Position numbers and translations under genes: made by a program | The notes under the pieces: model-generated | What the model was told of the DNA's origin: nothing | Seen by the model: the letters and a program-made list of their open reading frames with translations, nothing else | Databases searched by the model: none | From: Cycloclasticus sp. symbiont of Poecilosclerida sp. M | Lineage (GTDB): Bacteria > Pseudomonadota > Gammaproteobacteria > Methylococcales > Cycloclasticaceae | Direction: 5' to 3' | Assembly: GCA_002101225.1 (NCBI GenBank) | Contig: LWTN01000243.1 | Location: forward strand, 1-64,000 | DNA: 64,000 nt | Shown: positions 11,315 through 20,895 of the stretch, piece by piece | Position numbering within the stretch: position 1 is the stretch's first letter | Layout: each line of letters opens with the position of its first letter

Positions 11315-12079
11315 ATGTGTTTAATACTTTTAAAGCATCAACCAGCAGACCACTACAAGCTGATTCTCATCGCCAATCGGGATGAATACCACCAGCGTGA
11401 AACCTTGCCTGCGCGTTATTGGCCACAACAGCCACATATCTTCGGTGGAATTGATTGCTCTGGGGGCGGTAGTTGGTTGAGCGTTGATACAGCGGGTCGC
11501 CTTGCCGCTGTAACCAATGTTAGAAAACCACCCTATGTAGAGAACGACAAAAAATCACGTGGCAAAATTGTCTCTGACTTTTTATCCCATCAACAATCAG
11601 CCGATGAATTCTTAAACGATTTAACTGAACGGGATAGCCAGTACGGCCTATTCAACCTAGTACTCATGGATAAAAGCGGGCTTTGGCACTATTCGAGTGA
11701 CGATCATCAAAGCCAAAAAATCAGCACAGGTATTCACGGGCTGTGCAATGCAACGCTCGATACGCCTTGGCCAAAATTAACAAGCGGGCTGTCAGGGTTC
11801 AAACAATCCTTGGATAAAGAAAAGGTCATCCCATTAGAGCTACTTAGTGTTTTACAGTCTCAAGAGCGTCCAAATGATAAAGACTTGCCAGACACGGGCG
11901 TGGGCTTGGAGTTTGAACGCTTTTTATCGTCTATTTTTATTCAAGGTGAGGAGTATGGAACTCGCTGCACAACCTTGCTGACAATAGATGATGAAGCGTT
12001 ACAATTTCTTGAGTTATCTTACGACCCAATCGGAAACATCACAGGTGAGGTACAACAACAAATAGCGCTGCGGTCATAA
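11315..12079 (+). CDS. NRDE-family (TANGO2-like) protein
   Basis: MCLILLKHQPADHYKLILIANRDEYHQRETLPARYW. Confidence 0.9.
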   Translation: MCLILLKHQPADHYKLILIANRDEYHQRETLPARYWPQQPHIFGGIDCSGGGSWLSVDTAGRLAAVTNVRKPPYVENDKKSRGKIVSDFLSHQQSADEFLNDLTERDSQYGLFNLVLMDKSGLWHYSSDDHQSQKISTGIHGLCNATLDTPWPKLTSGLSGFKQSLDKEKVIPLELLSVLQSQERPNDKDLPDTGVGLEFERFLSSIFIQGEEYGTRCTTLLTIDDEALQFLELSYDPIGNITGEVQQQIALRS

Positions 12080-12087
12080 AAAGCTAG

Positions 12088-12453
12088 TTATTCATCATCG
12101 CAAGAAATTTTAGCCGACGGTACAAAGATGACGTAAAGCCGCGTAAGAATAGCGATTAACGAGCACGCTATAAGGATAATTAAGCCCAAGATACCCCGCA
12201 TCCAATCGCTACCTTCTTGGTTGTTTCTATCAACGTCTAACAAATACGACTCATAACAATGCCGTGGCCCATCAATCGGGCAAAAGGCAAAATCGATGAC
12301 GAATTCCATGGTCTTCCAATACACTCGAAAACTATTCTTATGCACATTCGCAAAATAACCCGTTCTAGCTGAAATTGTGGCGCGCGGATTACCTCCTGCT
12401 ATCGCATTACCTAACTGGTCTATGGCGGTTAATACGGCTTTAATCCAACTCAT
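12088..12453 (-). CDS. Hypothetical protein with C-terminal TM segment; putative cassette gene
   Basis: 121-aa ORF starting 7 nt after the attC-like end GTTAGAA; C-terminal hydrophobic segment ILGLIILIACSLIAIL. Confidence 0.65.
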   Translation of the reverse strand: MSWIKAVLTAIDQLGNAIAGGNPRATISARTGYFANVHKNSFRVYWKTMEFVIDFAFCPIDGPRHCYESYLLDVDRNNQEGSDWMRGILGLIILIACSLIAILTRLYVIFVPSAKISCDDE

Positions 12454-12460
12454 GTTTTTA

Positions 12461-12550
12461 TTCTAACGTCGCCAATCATCGAGCATTCTAAAGCCGCATA
12501 GCGATAGCGGCGCAGCTTTAAAATGTCCATGTGAATTGGTCTTGTTATGC
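12461..12550 (-). repeat. attC-like recombination site 1
   Basis: Minus strand GCATAACAAGACCAATTCACATGGACATTTTAAAGC...GCTTTAGAATGCTCGATGATTGGCGACGTTAGAA; the arms form a long imperfect inverted repeat ending in RYNTAAC / GTTAGAA. The stop codon of the upstream gene lies within GCATAAC. Confidence 0.75.
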
Positions 12551-13024
12551 TTTTTTTTCATCTGAATTATGCTGACTATTTTGCGAAATTATCTGCTCTA
12601 TATGTTGGCTGCTTTGAAATTGAGCGATGACATTTTGTTTTATTTTGGTGGACGAAGTTCGTGGACTATATTTAATTTGTACCGTCTTTTTACCTTGTTC
12701 ATTAAAATATTTCTCCACACCTATATTATGTGGTTTTCTTCCCCAGTCTTCACCAATAACAAAAATATCGGCTTTAACCTCCTGACAAACAGAAATGTAA
12801 TCTAGTTCATGATATGGAAGAGCAATATCCACACAGCGAAGTGCATAGAGCATCTCTATACGTTGCTCCAGCGGAATAACAGGAATATTAGGTTTGTACA
12901 ATTTGACGACTTCATCAGAAGCAACACCAACAGCAACAGTATCACCCAAAGTCGCACAATATTCTAACAATGCAAGATGACCAACATGCAATAAATCGAA
13001 TGTGCCTACCGTATAAACTACCAT
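12545..13024 (-). CDS. Cytidylyltransferase-like (glycerol-3-phosphate cytidylyltransferase/TagD-type) protein
   Basis: VYTVGTFDLLHVGHLALLEYC (HxGH) and ADIFVIGEDWGRK. Confidence 0.88.
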   Translation of the reverse strand: MVVYTVGTFDLLHVGHLALLEYCATLGDTVAVGVASDEVVKLYKPNIPVIPLEQRIEMLYALRCVDIALPYHELDYISVCQEVKADIFVIGEDWGRKPHNIGVEKYFNEQGKKTVQIKYSPRTSSTKIKQNVIAQFQSSQHIEQIISQNSQHNSDEKKA

Positions 13025-13065
13025 TATGTTATTTAGCCCCTATTAAAATAATTTACATTTACACC

Positions 13066-13719
13066 CTATAAAAGCTTCCAACTATAGAGAGCAGTTATAC
13101 CAAGAGTGTAAAAAGAAAGAATATAAACGTGTACTGGATTTCCAGACAGTTTTGGTGTTTTTATTTGTGACACATTTAAGGCCGAAAGGCCTATGCTACT
13201 AATATACAGAATGATTGAAAACGCGCCTACACTAAAAATACTTTCAAATAAAAATATCGATACGAGTATTAGATTATTGTTATCAAGCGCCAATCCTGTG
13301 TATTTTGAACCACCTAAAAGGCCATATGTATTGAAATAGCTCAATCGGATAGCGCTAGCGCTAATAATTATAAATGCTCCAGGTAGAAATATAGGATCAA
13401 AATTTCCATAACTCAAAAGCAGAATAGCTGGAGAAACACCATAGTTAACAATATCTATTAATGAATCAAGTTGCCCTCCAAAGAAGCCTTGTTTGCTGGT
13501 TCGCCCCTTCATTCTTCGAGCAACCAACCCATCGGCCCAGTCGAATGCAACAGCCCATACCATTCCGATCATTGCTGCGTAGAAAACACCTAAAATACTG
13601 AAATAAATAGCTAATATTGTGCAAGCTAATCCTGCAAGTGAGCATAAATTAGCAAGATCGTTTAAAAAGGAAATAATAGTTGGCTGAGATGCCTGAGATT
13701 CTGCTTTTTGCGCAGTCAT
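13066..13719 (-). CDS. CDP-alcohol phosphatidyltransferase family membrane protein
   Basis: FDWADGLVARRMKGRTSKQGFFGGQLDSLIDIVNYGV matches the CDP-OH-P motif DG(x)2AR(x)nG(x)3D(x)3D; several TM helices. Confidence 0.9.
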   Translation of the reverse strand: MTAQKAESQASQPTIISFLNDLANLCSLAGLACTILAIYFSILGVFYAAMIGMVWAVAFDWADGLVARRMKGRTSKQGFFGGQLDSLIDIVNYGVSPAILLLSYGNFDPIFLPGAFIIISASAIRLSYFNTYGLLGGSKYTGLALDNNNLILVSIFLFESIFSVGAFSIILYISSIGLSALNVSQIKTPKLSGNPVHVYILSFYTLGITALYSWKLL

Positions 13720-13738
13720 TGCGACCCTAAATTTAAAA

Positions 13739-13744
13739 ATTATA
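13739..13744 (-). promoter_or_regulatory. Possible -10 element of a cassette-internal promoter
   Basis: TATAAT on the minus strand, about 20 nt upstream of the phosphatidyltransferase ATG; -35 not convincing. Confidence 0.35.
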
Positions 13745-13777
13745 CTCTTTAAATTAGATCATAGATTTTTTATATGA

Positions 13778-13861
13778 GCATAACGGCATAGCTCACTGGC
13801 CGCCAAGAGCATAATGTAGCGCAGCGAAATGGCGCTTTTGGCGGTCAAGTGCAGTGCCTTG
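13778..13861 (-). repeat. attC-like recombination site 2, interrupted by the IS110 element
   Basis: GCATAACGGCATAGCTCACTGGCCGCCAAGAG...CTTTTGGCGGTCAAGTGCAGTGCCTTG; the missing TTAGAAC end is found at 15048-15054 on the other side of the IS. Confidence 0.72.
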
Positions 13862-15047
<1,186 letters not shown>

Positions 15048-15070
15048 TTAGAACTAAAAGGGGGTTAACT

Positions 15071-15572
15071 ATGAACACTGTTTTACAGCCTGTAAAAATT
15101 GGATTGGCGCTTGTGTTAGTTGGCCTGCTCTTTGGCCTTATGCTCGGTATGGGTTTTGGTATTAATGAAGATTTTTTTAAAGATTATGTAGCGCAAGGAA
15201 TCGCTGCTAATCCAGATGTTCACGACGATAAAAGCCAAGGTAAAATTTGGCGCTATGCGCAACGCGCCCATTTCCATGCCATGGGTATTGCAGCCTTCTC
15301 ATTAGGGTTATTGTTATTAGCGACCTTTTCTTCACTTAAAACAGGCTTCAAAAAGACCGTATCGGTACTTATTGGCTTAGGTGGTTTGTATCCACTTGGC
15401 GTGGTTATCCATGTTCTATTTTGCACCCTCCATGGGTAGAGGCGCGGCTCATTCGCATATCATTACTGAGCTGTTAACCTATGTTGGCGTTGGCGCATTG
15501 ATTGCCGGCTTGCTTATGTTGATTTTGAATTTATTTGCGAACGTATTCGGTGAAGCCGAAACATCAAATTAA
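15071..15572 (+). pseudogene. Small multi-TM hypothetical membrane protein, apparently frameshifted
   Basis: Two overlapping ORFs (15071-15439 and 15381-15572); removing one base near 15404 yields ...GGLYPLGWLSMFYFAPSMGRGAAHSHIITELLTYVGVG... Confidence 0.65.
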
Positions 15573-15584
15573 TAGGAAATAGAA

Positions 15585-15767
15585 ATGGACGATAATACAG
15601 TTAGTAAGGTTAGCATTACCGATATAAAAATGCCGTTTTCTTCGATGGTTGTTTTTTTAGTTAAGGTCGCTATCGCGTCAATACCCGCATTTATTATTCT
15701 CTCCGTCGTCGGTAGTATTATTTTTGCCGTACTAGGTGGAGGAATGATGAGTATGAGGCAATACTAG
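15585..15767 (+). CDS. Small hypothetical membrane protein (60 aa)
   Basis: Purine-rich RBS GGAAATAGAA upstream; one strong TM segment VVFLVKVAIASIPAFIILSVVGSIIFAVLGG. Confidence 0.5.
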   Translation: MDDNTVSKVSITDIKMPFSSMVVFLVKVAIASIPAFIILSVVGSIIFAVLGGGMMSMRQY

Positions 15768-15793
15768 CAAAAATTTTATGACCTTATAGAGAG

Positions 15794-15978
15794 CTATAGC
15801 CCAACCACAAACGAAACGGCTCCGCTAATATAAAGTGTCATCACCTTATCGGTATGTGCGCCGGTGAAAGCTTGGGTTAATTGCAAACCCACAGAGCCTG
15901 ATAATTGGTAGTCCTAAAAAGTTAGACCTGTTCCAAGGACGATAAGGGCAATGCTGATGATTTTGATTTTCTTGCCAT
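15794..15978 (-). pseudogene. DUF3185-like small membrane protein remnant
   Basis: AGGAGG RBS and ATG at 15978, then a shifted frame reads KKIKIISIALIVLGTGLTF*DYQLSGSVGLQLTQAFTGAHTDKVMTLYISGAVSFVVGL*; a frame change plus an in-frame TAG. Confidence 0.65.
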
Positions 15979-16009
15979 AGTTATCCTCCTGAGATAAAAA
16001 GATTAAAGT

Positions 16010-16552
16010 TTAACGAACACCAAGGATCCGATAACGCCCACGAGTTGTTAAGGTAACGCTTATGGGTTTTGCGGTGTCATTTTTCCAATACCAACCGTGA
16101 TTCCCATCGAAGGGTATAGTTTGTATTCCTTTGGTTTGATTAAGAGTGTTTTCTTCGTAACTTTTAAAGTAGCCAGTCGTATCACCTTTAGGTTCACCGT
16201 GGAAGTCAAAGTAGAGTTTGCCGCCGTCGGTTTTCCACGTATAGCGAAGCGCAGCGCCTTTCTCTAAAATAAATTTATATTCCAATCCACTGAGCGGGGG
16301 GATGATAACCGTAACAGTGTCGTTTCTTTGCATAAGTGTTTCGCCGCAGGATGCAGAGTTAGATTGATCTTCAGCTTCCTCGGCAGGAGCTAAAGCGAGT
16401 AATCCCATCTTCTTCCCTAAACCGGTTGGGTCAATGCCGAACTCGGCGGGTAAAATAGCGATGACAAGTAGCAAACCTGCTAAAGCAAGTGATACAGCGG
16501 TTGCTTTCAAGAGGTACTTTACAGATTGAATGGGGTGGTCTAAATCATTCAT
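16010..16552 (-). CDS. Single-pass membrane-anchored hypothetical protein ('transmembrane anchor' type)
   Basis: N-terminal TM helix and soluble domain; directly downstream of a HupE-like gene. Confidence 0.7.
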   Translation of the reverse strand: MNDLDHPIQSVKYLLKATAVSLALAGLLLVIAILPAEFGIDPTGLGKKMGLLALAPAEEAEDQSNSASCGETLMQRNDTVTVIIPPLSGLEYKFILEKGAALRYTWKTDGGKLYFDFHGEPKGDTTGYFKSYEENTLNQTKGIQTIPFDGNHGWYWKNDTAKPISVTLTTRGRYRILGVR

Positions 16553-16556
16553 AGTG

Positions 16557-17261
16557 TTAGCCTGCGATGAAATAAGAAGTCATTTGAAAGCCGAATAGCG
16601 TAAAGCCACCGGTCATAAGGAGTGTGTTGGTTGCAGAGGTAAAATGGTCATAACTTTTATAGCGCCGCCAAAAACTCAAAGTGATGAGTATGAATACAAG
16701 GGCAAGAAATTGTCCGAACTCTACACCAATATTAAACGCGAGTAGGTTCTTCCATAAATCAACCTGGGGCAGGTTGAATTCTTGCAACTTTGTAGCAAGG
16801 CCTAAACCGTGGAATAATCCAAAAATTAATACAGCAGCTTTGGTGTTGGGTTCAAAACCCATCAGTCGTTTAAAGCCCCCTAAATTATCAAAACCTTTAT
16901 AGACGATAGAAAGCCCAATAATGGCATCGATAATATAAGCATTAACTGCCACGTTGGTGAGCACGCCCAGTAATAAGGTAATGCTATGCCCGAGGGTGAA
17001 AAGACTAACGTACAGCAAAACATCGCGTTTGCGGTAAAGGAAAAATATCACGCCGATCAGGAATAACAAGTGGTCGTAGCCCGTCACCATATGCTTCGCG
17101 CCGATATATAGAAAAGGCCCAACGGCAACGCCTTGATTTGCAAGCAAGAAGCGCTGAGTGTTTTTATCTACTCCGTGGGCAAGTACGTCTACACTCGTAA
17201 TGCAAAATAGTACGAGGGCAAGTAATAAAAAAAAGCTTGAGCGAGTGCTAATAAGTTGAAT
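16557..17261 (-). CDS. HupE/UreJ-family membrane protein; probable non-canonical start at 17261
   Basis: Track ORF begins at TTG 17147, but the frame is open upstream and encodes a signal peptide: (ATT)QLISTRSSFFLLLALVLFCITSVDVLAHGVDKNTQRFLLANQG...HMVTGYDHLLFLIGVIFF. Confidence 0.8.
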   Translation of the reverse strand: MQLISTRSSFFLLLALVLFCITSVDVLAHGVDKNTQRFLLANQGVAVGPFLYIGAKHMVTGYDHLLFLIGVIFFLYRKRDVLLYVSLFTLGHSITLLLGVLTNVAVNAYIIDAIIGLSIVYKGFDNLGGFKRLMGFEPNTKAAVLIFGLFHGLGLATKLQEFNLPQVDLWKNLLAFNIGVEFGQFLALVFILITLSFWRRYKSYDHFTSATNTLLMTGGFTLFGFQMTSYFIAG

Positions 17262-17272
17262 CCTTTATAGCG

Positions 17273-18940
17273 TTAACCCGCGAGCTTTTTATATTTAAGT
17301 CGCCTTGGCCGGTCAGCTTCAGCACCCAGTCGCCGTTTCAAATCGACTTCATAATCTTCATAGTTACCTTCAAACCAAACCACTTTACTGCCGCCCTCAA
17401 ACGCGAGCATATGGGTGGCAATTCGATCTAAGAACCAGCGATCATGCGAGATAACGACCACACAACCGGGAAAGCTAAGTAGGGCTTCTTCTAACGCACG
17501 CAGTGTTTCAATGTCCAAGTCATTCGTTGGTTCATCAAGCAACAAAACGTTACCGCCTTCTTTTAATACTTTGGCGAGGTGCACACGGTTGCGTTCGCCA
17601 CCTGATAGGTCGCCCATTTTCTTTTGTTGCTCAGACCCTTTGAAGTTAAAACGGCCAACGTAGGCGCGAGAAGGCGTTTCGTAGGTGCCAACAGTTATTA
17701 CATCGCTGCCTTGAGAAATTTCTTCAAAAACGGTTTTATTGTCATCTAAACTGTCGCGTGATTGGTCCACATAGGCGAGCCTAACCGTCTCACCTATTTT
17801 TATTTCGCCAGCACTAGCTTCTTCCATGCTACCCATCATTTTGAATAGGGTGGATTTACCCGCGCCGTTTGCGCCGATAATGCCGACGATACCGCCTTGA
17901 GGAAGGTTGAAATTAATATCGTCAAACAACACACGATCGCCAAAGGCTTTACTGGCGTTAACGGCTTCGATAACCGAATCGCCTAGACGTGGCCCGGGGG
18001 GGATGTAAATCTCTTGGGTTTCACTGCGTTTTTGGAAGTCTTTAGATTGAAGCTCATCAAACTGCGCCATTCGCGCTTTGCTTTTGGCATGACGACCTTT
18101 TGGGTTTGAACGCACCCATTCTAATTCTTTTTTGATTGAACGCTTGTGTGAGGCTTCAGCTTTCTGTTCTTGTTCGAGTCGAGCGTCTTTTTGTTCCAGC
18201 CACGATGAGTAGTTGCCTTCCCAAGGAATGCCACGTCCTCGGTCGAGTTCTAAAATCCAGCCAGCTACGTTATCTAAGAAATAACGGTCATGCGTAACAG
18301 CGACAACAGTGCCGGTAAAGTCGTGTAAAAAGCGCTCTAACCAAGCGACAGATTCGGCATCCAAATGGTTAGTTGGTTCATCCAAAAGTAACATGTCGGG
18401 TTTTGAAAGTAATAACTTACACAAAGCGATACGGCGTTTTTCACCGCCAGATAGTTTGCTTACATCGGCATCCCAAGGCGGTAAGCGCAAAGCGTCAGCG
18501 GCTATTTCCATGGTGCGATCAGTGTCGTGCCCATCGCCGGCTTGTAGGATGTTTTCTAACTCGGCTTGTTTTTTGGCTAAGGCATCAAAGTCAGCATCAG
18601 GTTCAGCGTAGGCTGCGTAAACGGCGTCTAATTCGGCTTGAGCGGATGTAATATCTCCTAAGGCATCTTCTATATTTCCGCGCACGTCTTTGCTCTCATC
18701 TAACTGAGGTTCTTGTGATAGATAACCAATTTTTATACCTGCTTGTGGGCGCGCTTCACCTTCGATTTCGGTGTCTAAGCCGGCCATAATTTTAAGCAAA
18801 GTAGATTTACCCGAGCCATTCAAACCCAATACGCCGATTTTCGCGCCGGGGAAAAAGGACAATGAAATATCGGTAAGGATTTGGCGTTTAGGTGGTACAA
18901 CCTTGCTAACGCGGTTCATGGTGTAAATGTATTGAGCCAT
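17273..18940 (-). CDS. ettA: Energy-dependent translational throttle protein EttA (ABC-F)
   Basis: Two ABC domains, LSGGEKRR and LSGGERNR signatures, 555 aa. Confidence 0.96.
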   Translation of the reverse strand: MAQYIYTMNRVSKVVPPKRQILTDISLSFFPGAKIGVLGLNGSGKSTLLKIMAGLDTEIEGEARPQAGIKIGYLSQEPQLDESKDVRGNIEDALGDITSAQAELDAVYAAYAEPDADFDALAKKQAELENILQAGDGHDTDRTMEIAADALRLPPWDADVSKLSGGEKRRIALCKLLLSKPDMLLLDEPTNHLDAESVAWLERFLHDFTGTVVAVTHDRYFLDNVAGWILELDRGRGIPWEGNYSSWLEQKDARLEQEQKAEASHKRSIKKELEWVRSNPKGRHAKSKARMAQFDELQSKDFQKRSETQEIYIPPGPRLGDSVIEAVNASKAFGDRVLFDDINFNLPQGGIVGIIGANGAGKSTLFKMMGSMEEASAGEIKIGETVRLAYVDQSRDSLDDNKTVFEEISQGSDVITVGTYETPSRAYVGRFNFKGSEQQKKMGDLSGGERNRVHLAKVLKEGGNVLLLDEPTNDLDIETLRALEEALLSFPGCVVVISHDRWFLDRIATHMLAFEGGSKVVWFEGNYEDYEVDLKRRLGAEADRPRRLKYKKLAG

Positions 18941-19122
18941 TGCTATATGTTCGATTAATTAGGGTGGCGCTTAGTATTACCGAGAGGGGTTTAATTTAAC
19001 AGAGCAACTTGTGCTTTTATCTTAAAAAATAGCGTTTAAAGCGCTATATAATGTAAAATCACCAGCCTTACCAATATGGCAATTCAGAAAAAGCACGGGA
19101 TAGAAAAATGTATAACAAAAGC

Positions 19123-20367
19123 ATGAAAATTGAAGGGTTTGACGACGAACTTTGGGCGTCAATTCAACAAGAAGAACAACGTCAAGAAGATCACATTGAG
19201 TTGATTGCATCAGAAAATTACGCAAGCCCACGTGTGATGCAAGCACAAGGTTCTATGCTGACCAATAAATACGCAGAAGGCTACCCAGGTAAACGCTATT
19301 ACGGCGGCTGTGAGTACGTAGATATTGCTGAACAGTTGGCGATTGATAGGGTTAAAGAATTGTTTGGTGCGGATTATGCGAACGTCCAGCCCCATGCGGG
19401 TTCGCAAGCCAATGCGGCGGTTTATTTTGCGCTGCTACAAGCGGGCGATACGATTTTAGGCATGAGCTTGGCGCACGGCGGCCACCTGACCCATGGTGCA
19501 AAGGTTAACTTTTCTGGCAAGTTATTTAATGCCGTTCAGTACGGTTTAAATGATGCGACGGGCGAAGTGGATTACGACGAAGTTCAAGCCTTAGCTAACG
19601 AGCACAAACCAAAAATGATTGTGGCAGGTTTTTCTGCCTATTCTCGCGTCATGGATTGGCAGAAATTCCGTGATATTGCCAATTCTGTTGGTGCTTACTT
19701 GTTTGTCGATATGGCCCACGTAGCCGGTTTAGTCGCAGCGGGCGAATACCCAAGCCCAGTAAATATTGCCGACGTAACCACATCAACGACACATAAAACT
19801 TTACGCGGTCCACGTGGTGGTTTGATTTTGGCAAAGTCGAACTCTGAGATTGAAAAAAAATTAAACTCAATGGTTTTCCCGGGTACGCAGGGCGGCCCAT
19901 TAATGCACGTGATTGCTGCGAAGGCTGTAGCGTTTAAAGAAGCGCTATCGCCTGAATTCACGAGGTACCAAAAACAAGTAAAAGTAAACGCGAGTGCAAT
20001 GGCTGATACGTTTATTGCACGTGGCTACAACATTGTTTCTGGCGGTACAGATAACCATTTATTTTTAGTTGATTTAATCGACAAAGGCCTAACCGGCAAA
20101 GCGGCAGAAGCGGCGTTGGAAGAGGCGAATATCACGACCAACAAAAACTCTGTGCCGAATGACCCGCAATCACCTTTTGTTACTAGTGGTATTCGTTTGG
20201 GTGCTCCGGCTATCACAACGCGTGGTTTTAGCGAGCAAGACAGTAAAGACCTAGCGGGTTGGATATGCGATATTTTGGATGATATTGAAAACACGAGCGT
20301 TCAGCAAACTGTTAAACAAAACGTATTGGCTATTTGTGAAAGATTGCCAGTATACGCGGAGGCCTAA
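19123..20367 (+). CDS. glyA: Serine hydroxymethyltransferase
   Basis: [34 protein letters not shown]. Confidence 0.97.
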   Translation: MKIEGFDDELWASIQQEEQRQEDHIELIASENYASPRVMQAQGSMLTNKYAEGYPGKRYYGGCEYVDIAEQLAIDRVKELFGADYANVQPHAGSQANAAVYFALLQAGDTILGMSLAHGGHLTHGAKVNFSGKLFNAVQYGLNDATGEVDYDEVQALANEHKPKMIVAGFSAYSRVMDWQKFRDIANSVGAYLFVDMAHVAGLVAAGEYPSPVNIADVTTSTTHKTLRGPRGGLILAKSNSEIEKKLNSMVFPGTQGGPLMHVIAAKAVAFKEALSPEFTRYQKQVKVNASAMADTFIARGYNIVSGGTDNHLFLVDLIDKGLTGKAAEAALEEANITTNKNSVPNDPQSPFVTSGIRLGAPAITTRGFSEQDSKDLAGWICDILDDIENTSVQQTVKQNVLAICERLPVYAEA

Positions 20368-20388
20368 ACTTAGGCCTTCATCCGTAAG

Positions 20389-20892
20389 ATGTATTGCCCT
20401 TTTTGCAGCGAAAAAGATACGCGCGTTATTGATTCACGCTTATCTGGCGAGGGTGATAGCGTTCGCCGCCGCCGTGAGTGCGTGGCGTGCAAAGAGCGTT
20501 TTACGACCTTTGAAACAGCAGAGCTTAACCTCCCTAGAGTGATTAAGAGCACGGGCGTTCGTGAGCCTTTTTGGGAAGAAAAGCTAAATGCAGGCGTGTT
20601 ACGCGCGCTTGAAAAAAGGCCGGTCGAAAGTGACGCAATCGACGCCGCAATCAGCCGCATCAAAAAATCTTTGTTATCAATGGGCGAACGTGAGGTGTCT
20701 TCCTTAAAAATAGGGGAGCTGGTGATGGACGAGTTGCAAAACCTCGACCATGTCGCCTACGTTCGGTTTGCTTCAGTGTATAAAAGTTTCAAAGATATTA
20801 AAGAGTTTAAGCAAGTGATTGATGCGTTAGAGAAAGGGGGTTCAAGCGAAGAAGTAAAAAACTCTTTAGTGAATAAACCCAACAAAGCTTAA
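20389..20892 (+). CDS. nrdR: Transcriptional repressor NrdR
   Basis: [17 protein letters not shown]...[17 protein letters not shown] zinc ribbon and ATP-cone. Confidence 0.97.
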   Translation: MYCPFCSEKDTRVIDSRLSGEGDSVRRRRECVACKERFTTFETAELNLPRVIKSTGVREPFWEEKLNAGVLRALEKRPVESDAIDAAISRIKKSLLSMGEREVSSLKIGELVMDELQNLDHVAYVRFASVYKSFKDIKEFKQVIDALEKGGSSEEVKNSLVNKPNKA

Positions 20893-20895
20893 GCG

